Origin: a virus
DNA: 23,508 nucleotides
Direction: 5' to 3' (one strand)
Virus record (IMG/VR): IMGVR_UViG_3300027467_000206
Span: 1-23,508 of that record
In this document: piece by piece, positions 17,517-22,673 of the stretch
How positions within the stretch are numbered: the first letter of the stretch is position 1
Layout of the letters: every line of letters begins with the position of its first letter
The notes under the pieces: model-generated
What the model was told of the DNA's origin: nothing
Databases searched by the model: none
Seen by the model: only the letters and a program-made list of their open reading frames with translations
Translations under genes and position numbers: made by a program

Positions 17517-18026
17517 ATGGCAAAGCGACCCTACACAGGCAACAAAGATGGCGCAGCCAAAGGCTTGCGCCCCGGCATGAAAGTATTCATTGAAGAAGTA
17601 ATCAAGCTTGGGAACGGTGCACTTTGGAACAACGGTGACTGGGGCGTACGCCCAATGAGAGGCAAAGAAACTCTCAGCGTCCACGCAACAGGTCGAGCTG
17701 TTGATTTAAGTTATAGGCACGTACCCGAAAAGAAAAAAGGGAAAAAGAACGGCCGACCCGACGCCATCAGAGTATTAAAAATATTGCAAGCTAACGCAGA
17801 TCTGTTAGGCATCGAAGCAATGTTTGATTACTTCCCCAAGCCATGGGGCAGGGCATGGATGTGCACCAGAGATGCTTGGTCTAAATATCGGACCGAAACA
17901 ATTCACGGGGCACCTGGTGGAGATTGGATACATCTAGAAGTCTCCCCTGAAATGGCTTCCGATCCGAAGAAGATGCGTGAGGCGTTTCAGAAACTGGTGA
18001 TTCCTTCTGGTCCTTTGACTGAATAA
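17517..18026 (+). CDS. M15-type D-Ala/L-Ala peptidase, putative endolysin
   Basis: This 169-residue protein starts at ATG 17517 with AGGAGA at 17507-17512 overlapping the previous stop. It has the zinc-peptidase signature SxHxxGRAVD (S54, H56, D63) and a C-terminal WIHLE (H139, E141). These are the usual ligands and catalytic residue of the M15/VanY D-alanyl-D-alanine carboxypeptidase fold, which cuts peptidoglycan stem peptides. A lysine-rich loop (71-80) lies between them. There is no signal peptide, membrane anchor or wall-binding domain, so the enzyme is a single catalytic unit. It may be the lysis enzyme or a virion-carried wall peptidase; its position at the end of the structural unit allows either. 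Its 3' end is overlapped on the other strand by a minus-strand gene. Confidence 0.8.
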   Translation: MAKRPYTGNKDGAAKGLRPGMKVFIEEVIKLGNGALWNNGDWGVRPMRGKETLSVHATGRAVDLSYRHVPEKKKGKKNGRPDAIRVLKILQANADLLGIEAMFDYFPKPWGRAWMCTRDAWSKYRTETIHGAPGGDWIHLEVSPEMASDPKKMREAFQKLVIPSGPLTE

Positions 18027-18300
18027 TTACTTCGGGCTGATCCAAAATATAAACATTTAACACCATCCCAACAGGGATGTGAACAGGCATACCCACGGTT
18101 TTGGGATCATCAACCTCATCAGGCATGTACGAACCAACAATGGTCATATAACCATCAAGGCAGTTTTCCCAAAGCCACCCGACAGTAACCACCGTACACT
18201 GCTCCGGCTCATATGTCTTGACTTCCGTCCAACCGTTCTCGCCATCATACGCATCTTGCCAATGAATGGCGACAAGAGGCCAGCTTGATTTAATCTTCAT
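17881..18300 (-). CDS. Conserved-type phage hypothetical protein with antisense extension
   Basis: This encodes 139 residues from the ATG at 18300, which lies inside the last codons of the 90-residue gene (11-base overlap). The first 90 residues look like a small folded beta protein found in many phages: AIHWQDAYDGENGW, then CTVVTVGWL, then HIPVGMVLNVYIL. I cannot assign a function. The last 48 residues (from about 92) are polar, low in hydrophobics, and are read antisense to the end of the peptidase gene for 146 bases. That tail may be a stop-loss extension rather than part of the fold. It is the last gene of the minus-strand unit. Confidence 0.68.
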   Translation of the reverse strand: MKIKSSWPLVAIHWQDAYDGENGWTEVKTYEPEQCTVVTVGWLWENCLDGYMTIVGSYMPDEVDDPKTVGMPVHIPVGMVLNVYILDQPEVIIQSKDQKESPVSETPHASSSDRKPFQGRLLDVSNLHQVPRELFRSDI

Positions 18301-18562
18301 ATGGATTGATACCCTCCTCATGCAAATGCATCTCAATCGTAGCGATAATACCCGACATAAACGAACCAACCTTAACCCAAGAGTTCTTGTCGCCGTAAAG
18401 AGCCTCACGCCAATAACGACATAAATCAATAGCCGACTGATTATCAGAATTCAAAACAATACTGATGCCACCCGACATATGATACTCGAGCTTGGAAGCA
18501 GCATCATTCATACGCTCAACCTCATCCTTGGGGATGATGTTGTAAATCCAGTCGTCAGACAT
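18290..18562 (-). CDS. 90-residue protein of unknown function
   Basis: The start is the ATG at 18562, chosen for its AGGA at 18572-18569, although the frame stays open upstream to 18703. The product begins MSDDWIYNIIPKDEVERM and holds a helical half, then SGGISIVLNSDNQSAIDLC, WREALYGDKNSW and a short hydrophobic segment (KVGSFMSGIIATIEMHL). No catalytic or metal-binding pattern is visible. It overlaps the small gene upstream by eight bases and the gene downstream by 11. I do not recognise the family. Confidence 0.65.
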   Translation of the reverse strand: MSDDWIYNIIPKDEVERMNDAASKLEYHMSGGISIVLNSDNQSAIDLCRYWREALYGDKNSWVKVGSFMSGIIATIEMHLHEEGINPYED

Positions 18563-18731
18563 TCTTCTTCCTTGCTTTCTGATTTCTAACATATACGTAC
18601 CCCGGGGGAAGACCGTTCGATGAAATGCCCTGACCCACATCCACACTGCCAAACGCAGCTGCAAGAACTTCAGCAACTTCTTCCACGCTGACCGAAACAT
18701 CAAAACCCACTGTGATCTGTCTCATCTTCAT
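18555..18731 (-). CDS. Tiny 58-residue protein, unknown function
   Basis: A short ORF fills the 138 bases between the sigma-like gene and the 90-residue gene. It starts at ATG 18731 (or the second ATG at 18725) and stops at 18557-18555. It reads MRQITVGFDVSVSVEEVAEV, then LAAAFGSVDVG, then LPPGYVYVRNQKARKKNV. The pattern is strand-helix-strand with a basic tail, which looks like a real small fold rather than random text. The competing frame through the same bases gives Trp/Arg-rich noise. It overlaps the gene before it by 32 bases and the gene after it by eight. No family is recognised. Confidence 0.6.
   Translation of the reverse strand: MKMRQITVGFDVSVSVEEVAEVLAAAFGSVDVGQGISSNGLPPGYVYVRNQKARKKNV
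18569..18572 (-). promoter_or_regulatory. Ribosome binding site setting the 18562 start
   Basis: AGGA, inside AAGGAAG, is six bases ahead of the ATG at 18562 on the minus strand. It picks this start over the longer open frame whose upstream part overlaps another gene. Confidence 0.6.
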
Positions 18732-19086
18732 CTAAATTCAATCTTTCACGAATAAACTCATTGGCTTCAAGAAGAACCCCAAGCCTAGCGTAAGCAGCAT
18801 TACGCAAACGCCAAGCATGCGGCTTGGAAACACCAAGACGCTTACCCAAAGCCTCCAAAGAAATCATCTCAGAATTAACCGCATCAATAATAAAACGATC
18901 CTGCTCAGACAACTGTTCAATACAGCTAGCAACAGCCTCCCGAAGAGGCTGGATTTCCTGCAAGGACTCTTCAGGCTCTTCAAGGATGCCAGCCATCATC
19001 AACGCCTCAATGGGCGTTTCTGGCCTCCTGTACCCACGGAACGACTCTGCGTGGGACGGAGTAATGCTGACGTCTCTATTCCTCAA
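18700..19086 (-). CDS. Sigma-factor region 4-like HTH protein
   Basis: This encodes up to 128 residues. Residues about 56-105 have the sigma-70 region 4 arrangement: CIEQLSEQDRFIIDAV, then ISLEALGKRLGVSKPHAWRL, then a helix with NAAYARLGVLL. The helix-turn-helix is about 76-103. Region 2, which binds the -10 element and core polymerase, is missing, so this is not a full sigma factor; it may bind DNA or RNA polymerase as a regulator. The N-terminus (TPSHAESFRGYRRPETPIEA) is conserved-looking but unassigned. The start is uncertain: the only in-frame canonical start near the beginning is TTG at 19086, which has no ribosome site, while GAGGAA lies just after it (19084-19079). Confidence 0.7.
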   Translation of the reverse strand: MRNRDVSITPSHAESFRGYRRPETPIEALMMAGILEEPEESLQEIQPLREAVASCIEQLSEQDRFIIDAVNSEMISLEALGKRLGVSKPHAWRLRNAAYARLGVLLEANEFIRERLNLDEDETDHSGF

Positions 19087-19501
19087 GTTTTACAATTTTG
19101 CACTTATCGATCGGTATCTCAAAGAAGGTTTCACCTTCCGTATAAATAGTGTTCTTCGTTACAACAGACTTGAAATCCTCACCATCAACAAGAAGAACAT
19201 GTGTTCGCTCATGGTTCAACATGGCGAAATAAACCATCTCGTGCGTCTTCAAAAACTTGAACTTACGAGAAGCAAAATGCACAGTCTTAAACGGGAAAAC
19301 TGGACCACGCCAATTATGCTTAACCTCAACCTCAATACCGGTATCAGGCATACCCCAATCAGTCAAAATATCAATACCAAACTGATCAGGATTCAACTCC
19401 GCTTTTGCCCCTTGTGAGCGCAACCACTCAATGATCTGATATTTAGCCGAATCATCGGCCTCGTAAAGATTGCGATCAAACGGCTTCGAAGAAGGCTTCA
19501 T
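19076..19501 (-). CDS. PD-(D/E)XK-type nuclease
   Basis: This encodes 141 residues from ATG 19501, which overlaps the previous TGA (ATGA); the frame is open farther upstream but that part overlaps a real gene. FGIDILTDWG (D44) followed by TGIEVEVKHNW (E59-x-K61) gives the D...ExK metal site of restriction-endonuclease-like nucleases, after an N-terminal helix (SAKYQIIEWLRSQG). Then come a basic RKFKFLK segment and the hydrophobic strand MVYFAMLN. The small single-domain size resembles Holliday-junction or VRR-type nucleases rather than a restriction enzyme with a recognition domain. A role in phage recombination or host DNA degradation is inference. It overlaps the next gene by 11 bases. Confidence 0.65.
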   Translation of the reverse strand: MKPSSKPFDRNLYEADDSAKYQIIEWLRSQGAKAELNPDQFGIDILTDWGMPDTGIEVEVKHNWRGPVFPFKTVHFASRKFKFLKTHEMVYFAMLNHERTHVLLVDGEDFKSVVTKNTIYTEGETFFEIPIDKCKIVKLEE

Positions 19502-19797
19502 GCTGTCATGTGCTCCATCTTCTCTGCAATTTGCGCATAGCACCACAAATACCCTGCGGCATCAATGACACTATCCACATGCAAAAGATTCTTGCGATAG
19601 TTATTTTGCAAACGAGCAAGTTTCACGGAAACCATGAACATTGCACCTTGGGCAGGAGTTAACTCCACGCCCGAAAAAGCACGAAAAATATCAACCACCC
19701 GAGAATAGTCATCAAACGGATGATTGTATTCTTCACGACGCTGCCCGTGGGTCAGCTCGTGAGCCTTAAGCAAAACCTCATCAATTTGTTTAGACAT
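19498..19797 (-). CDS. DUF6378-like phage protein
   Basis: This encodes 99 residues from ATG 19797, which shares one base with the preceding TAA and has GAGGA at 19805-19801. The text KAHELTHGQRREEYNHPFDD, then ELTPAQGAMFMVSVKLARL, then HVDSVIDAAGYLWCY follows the pattern of the phage domain DUF6378: G-x-R, Y-x-HP, a helix with KxxR and a D-x3-D-x2-GY end. The all-helical layout with acidic clusters resembles MazG-like pyrophosphatases, but the family function is not established and I do not assert one. It is coupled to its neighbours on both sides (TAATG and ATGA). Confidence 0.72.
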   Translation of the reverse strand: MSKQIDEVLLKAHELTHGQRREEYNHPFDDYSRVVDIFRAFSGVELTPAQGAMFMVSVKLARLQNNYRKNLLHVDSVIDAAGYLWCYAQIAEKMEHMTA

Positions 19798-19970
19798 TAT
19801 TCCTCGTCGCTGAGAGCCATATACTCTGCGCCACTCATTTTCAGAATACGGCCATCTGGCTCGATAGCAACCCAGGTTGGTGCATCCGGATCGCAAGTGC
19901 ATCCGGACAACTTTTTGGGGTCATGAGTAACCAAGAAATTACAACGTAAACAAACAAGAGCATGAATCAT
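19797..19970 (-). CDS. 57-residue zinc-ribbon-like mini protein
   Basis: This starts at ATG 19970, one base after the RusA stop; the frame extends upstream but would run into the RusA gene. CLRC (C7, C10) and CTC (C24, C26) form a likely zinc site, and the second half (WVAIEPDGRILKMSGAEYMA) is a small beta unit ending in acidic residues. The general plan, two cysteine pairs followed by a short C-terminal beta segment, is common in small phage proteins of unknown function. No role can be assigned. Confidence 0.65.
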   Translation of the reverse strand: MIHALVCLRCNFLVTHDPKKLSGCTCDPDAPTWVAIEPDGRILKMSGAEYMALSDEE

Positions 19971-19971
19971 A

Positions 19972-20334
19972 TTAAGCTTTCTCTGCGAACAGAACAACAA
20001 TCTGCTTATCATCAGAATACGCCACACCATTCAACGCATCCAAAACAGACTTAACGTAATTATCAATATCACCACGTAACCGCTTAACCGGCTGCTCAAC
20101 TTCAGGATTCGGCTGCACACGCTCAATCTCCAACTCAATCTGATCATGCACAAAACGCAACCGAACAGCCAAATCACCTTCTTCAAACAACGGACCTTTA
20201 TACATCTCAGCAATAGCAGCTTCATGCAAAGCCGTCACTTTGGGTGTGTACGCAAAACCACGCTTTGATATTCTCGGGCGCTGCTTTGCCCGAGGACGAA
20301 TCTTGAAAATTTGGTTGTACTTAAACTTTTTCAC
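19972..20334 (-). CDS. rusA: RusA-family Holliday junction resolvase
   Basis: This 120-residue protein starts with GTG at 20334, overlapping the primase TGA (GTGA). It has the RusA pattern: KQRPRISKRGFAYTPK at the N-terminus, then GDIDNYVKSVLDALNG (D89, D91, K95, D99) followed by YSDDKQI. The aspartates bind the metal and the lysine is part of the active site in this family. RusA dimers cut four-way junctions and so clear branched DNA before packaging or during recombination. The length equals that of E. coli RusA. It lies directly after the primase and helicase genes, which fits a replication-recombination operon. Confidence 0.88.
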   Translation of the reverse strand: MKKFKYNQIFKIRPRAKQRPRISKRGFAYTPKVTALHEAAIAEMYKGPLFEEGDLAVRLRFVHDQIELEIERVQPNPEVEQPVKRLRGDIDNYVKSVLDALNGVAYSDDKQIVVLFAEKA

Positions 20335-21242
20335 GGACGAAACCCTTCCGACATAGGAACATCAGAACCATAACACGTCTCAATAATCTTAGTCAACTGT
20401 TCAACAGCATCCTCACGACCATGAAACTTACCCCACCTACGATCTGCGCCCACAAGCAAATTATAGGCATGATTGATCGGCGTGCCGTGCTCACGCATCA
20501 AGTGGACTAGACGCACAAGCGTGTTCGAGCGGTCAGAACCCGGTAACGGGCCATGCCACCAAATGTTGGCAATATACGGATTGATGTGCTTGAAAGATTC
20601 CTGAAGGTCAGGGGGCAAACCCTGAGGAACTTCAACCTTACGACGCTGAACCTTGGACATTTCAGCCAAGGGAAACAGATCAATATTGCTTGCACGATGC
20701 GCATACGCATGATCAAGAAACTCTTCTAAAGGAAGAGGATTATCATTAGCGTCTAACATAAACCTGTTCTCCGGAATACCATTACAGCCACCCGGATAAG
20801 GCAAACGAACATAGTTACCCAAACCCGAACAAATCTCCTGCTTGGGATTAACCTCTTTAGCAGGAAGATTGATTACTTGGTGGGCAGCTAGGAACGCACG
20901 ACGCATAATCCAAGCCGGCACCCAATCATCAGCGAAAACCCAAACATGATAACCACGTCGAGTTTTCTCAACATAAGAAACAACACCCTTCAAAAAGAAA
21001 GCTGTCTGAAGATTACGTGCCGCATCAAGATCATCAACATCAATATCCGAACAACCCCACTTGACAGTGGAGTCGTCAAGCAACGGATAAACCCCGAAAT
21101 AGAAATCGCCGTTCAAATGTGAGGCGAACATATCTGAAGTCACCGAAGCTTTGACAGACCCACCATCCCAAGTGCCGTACGCATCTGTACGACCGTCAAA
21201 AAGCTCAGAAAATAAATCAACCGAACTAGAAAGATTGCTCAT
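20331..21242 (-). CDS. Archaeo-eukaryotic-type (AEP) primase
   Basis: This encodes 303 residues from ATG 21242, with AGGG about eight bases ahead; the frame is open farther up but only into the helicase gene. The motifs are SDIDVDD (D66, D68, first metal-binding motif), KTRRGYHVWVF (H99, second motif) and GNYVRLPYP (142-150, nucleotide-site strand), as in AEP and TOTE-type primases. The C-terminal part (234-290: PGSDRSNTLVRLVHLMREHG) resembles PriCT helical domains. Its role would be to lay primers, and possibly polymerise, at the phage fork. It overlaps the helicase gene by 17 bases, so the two are probably co-translated. No helicase domain is fused to it. Confidence 0.78.
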   Translation of the reverse strand: MSNLSSSVDLFSELFDGRTDAYGTWDGGSVKASVTSDMFASHLNGDFYFGVYPLLDDSTVKWGCSDIDVDDLDAARNLQTAFFLKGVVSYVEKTRRGYHVWVFADDWVPAWIMRRAFLAAHQVINLPAKEVNPKQEICSGLGNYVRLPYPGGCNGIPENRFMLDANDNPLPLEEFLDHAYAHRASNIDLFPLAEMSKVQRRKVEVPQGLPPDLQESFKHINPYIANIWWHGPLPGSDRSNTLVRLVHLMREHGTPINHAYNLLVGADRRWGKFHGREDAVEQLTKIIETCYGSDVPMSEGFRP

Positions 21243-22254
21243 AAAAATTACCCTGCTGATATTGCGTCGGCAAAGCACCACTAAGATCAGTCAACCGACC
21301 CGTAGCGGTATCCAACTCGAAATCAATATCATCAACAAGTTGACCAGCTGGACGCTTATTCTTCAACAAAGAAACCGTCACAGTAAACTCATGAATCCTG
21401 GCTTCGCTACGCAAATAATCCAAACGATCCTGAGCACGCTCAGAATGCGAACGATCAAGTTTCTCAATCAACTCATTGATCTCTGCAGCAATCTGATACT
21501 TCTTGCGACGAACACCGATAATACTGGTTGCCTGCTGTTCACCACCGTACGAACCCGAAGACATGGTCAACTTCGCACCATCAGCACCAGCAGTACGAGA
21601 CGTCTGATGCAACACAAGCATCGGAATATCGTGACGCCGACCAAAACCCTTCAAGAAAGTAGCCTTATCCGGAACAGTCTCACCAGCCTCAACCAAATCC
21701 AAATAGTCAACAACAACTAGTTCAGGCACCCGACCCCAAACATCACAAACCTCGTTATAGGCACGCTCCATATCAGAAGCAGCCAAAGGCTGATCAAACA
21801 CAGCAAGATTCGGGAAATCCTCTTCAGCTGTACGACGCAACAACTTAATCGCATCAGCATCATCAGCAGCCACCCGAGCCTCAAGCTCACGAGCATCAAT
21901 ACGATGCTGAATACAAGTCAACTTAGTCAACACAAGCTGACGAGGCTCATCAGGAATGAACATCGCAATATGCTTATCACGATTATGACGCAACGCATGC
22001 ATCAACAATAAAGTCTTGCCACCATGAGCGAACCCGAGCATCATCGCAATTTCACCAGGCGCAATACCACGCAACTCCGCATCAATTCGAGGAATACCCA
22101 AATGGATACGTTCCTGCGGAGACTGAGCCCAACGAACAAACGAATCCGCAGCATCAGCCAACGGAGAATACATCCGATACTCAGGTTCAGGTGGGGAAGC
22201 GGACTTCCCCACCAAATCCCAGCCGGCAGCAATATCTTCCGGCGACAAACGCAT
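21226..22254 (-). CDS. DnaB/RecA-like replicative helicase
   Basis: This 342-residue protein starts with ATG 22254, overlapping the upstream TAA by one base. Walker A is GFAHGGKT (74-81), a catalytic Glu lies in FIPDEP (E103), Walker B is LVVVDYLDL (D183), and LVLHQTSR (about 213-220) holds the RecA-fold sensor glutamine. Together these give the DnaB/KaiC-type hexameric helicase core. The N-terminal primase-interaction domain of full-size DnaB is missing; only about 50 residues precede the core. It would unwind DNA with the adjacent primase. The C-terminal 40 residues are polar. A charged insertion, YQIAAEINELIEKLDRSH, lies between the sensor and the last strand. Confidence 0.85.
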   Translation of the reverse strand: MRLSPEDIAAGWDLVGKSASPPEPEYRMYSPLADAADSFVRWAQSPQERIHLGIPRIDAELRGIAPGEIAMMLGFAHGGKTLLLMHALRHNRDKHIAMFIPDEPRQLVLTKLTCIQHRIDARELEARVAADDADAIKLLRRTAEEDFPNLAVFDQPLAASDMERAYNEVCDVWGRVPELVVVDYLDLVEAGETVPDKATFLKGFGRRHDIPMLVLHQTSRTAGADGAKLTMSSGSYGGEQQATSIIGVRRKKYQIAAEINELIEKLDRSHSERAQDRLDYLRSEARIHEFTVTVSLLKNKRPAGQLVDDIDFELDTATGRLTDLSGALPTQYQQGNFYEQSF

Positions 22255-22673
22255 TACTTAGACCGAGGCGGCCAGTAAGCCTTCTCACCCTCAACAGCCT
22301 TGAAGTGAGGACGCTTAGGATTCTTATCAAGCGAATCACGGTTGTCATAAATCTTCGTGACACCATCACGCTTACAAGCCTTAATCAACCAATCCGGAAG
22401 ATCACCATGCTGCTTACCAACAACACGAATATCGCCACCCGAAGAAGAAACTTCAGTAGCACCAAACGCTTCACGCATCATATTCACAGCCTGAGCATTT
22501 TGATCTTGCGAACCCTGCGGAGAACCATAAATGGTGTCCAACATGATCTCAGAAACCGACCCGAAAATGTTTGCAAACTCACCAATGCGAGCATCAACAG
22601 TCAACGACTTATCAGTCATATCGGCTGCGATCTTCGCACAAACCTGCATGATAATTGCTCTGTCCTTATCCAT
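22254..22673 (-). CDS. Unknown replication-operon protein (139 aa)
   Basis: It starts at ATG 22673, overlapping the preceding TAA by one base, and has a very strong GAGGAGG site at 22684-22678. Residues 1-72 are helical, followed by a polar linker (VSSSGGDIRVVGKQHGD) and a conserved-looking end: LPDWLIKACKRDGVTKIYDN, then NPKRPHFKAV, then AYWPP. This ending resembles a phage module that often contains a zinc ribbon, but here only C12 and C100 remain and no CxxC pair exists. Placement between the Fe-S nuclease and the helicase suggests a single-strand-binding or loading accessory. That is inference; I cannot name the family. Confidence 0.65.
   Translation of the reverse strand: MDKDRAIIMQVCAKIAADMTDKSLTVDARIGEFANIFGSVSEIMLDTIYGSPQGSQDQNAQAVNMMREAFGATEVSSSGGDIRVVGKQHGDLPDWLIKACKRDGVTKIYDNRDSLDKNPKRPHFKAVEGEKAYWPPRSK

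Noticed and set aside
18061-18081. A six-pair hairpin near the convergence point, considered as a bidirectional terminator
   Set aside because: The stem is short and lies in codons for HIPVGM of the minus-strand gene, without a convincing T-tract directly after it on either strand.
18563-18703. Upstream extension of the 90-residue gene to 18703
   Set aside because: The extension is Trp/Arg-rich, and another frame through the same bases gives a better protein, while a good ribosome site precedes the ATG at 18562.
659-21242. Gene overlaps of exactly 17 bases at three junctions (659-675, 8002-8018, 21226-21242)
   Set aside because: Overlaps of 1, 4, 8, 11 and 17 bases all occur here as the frame arithmetic allows; three equal values are not convincing as a signal.
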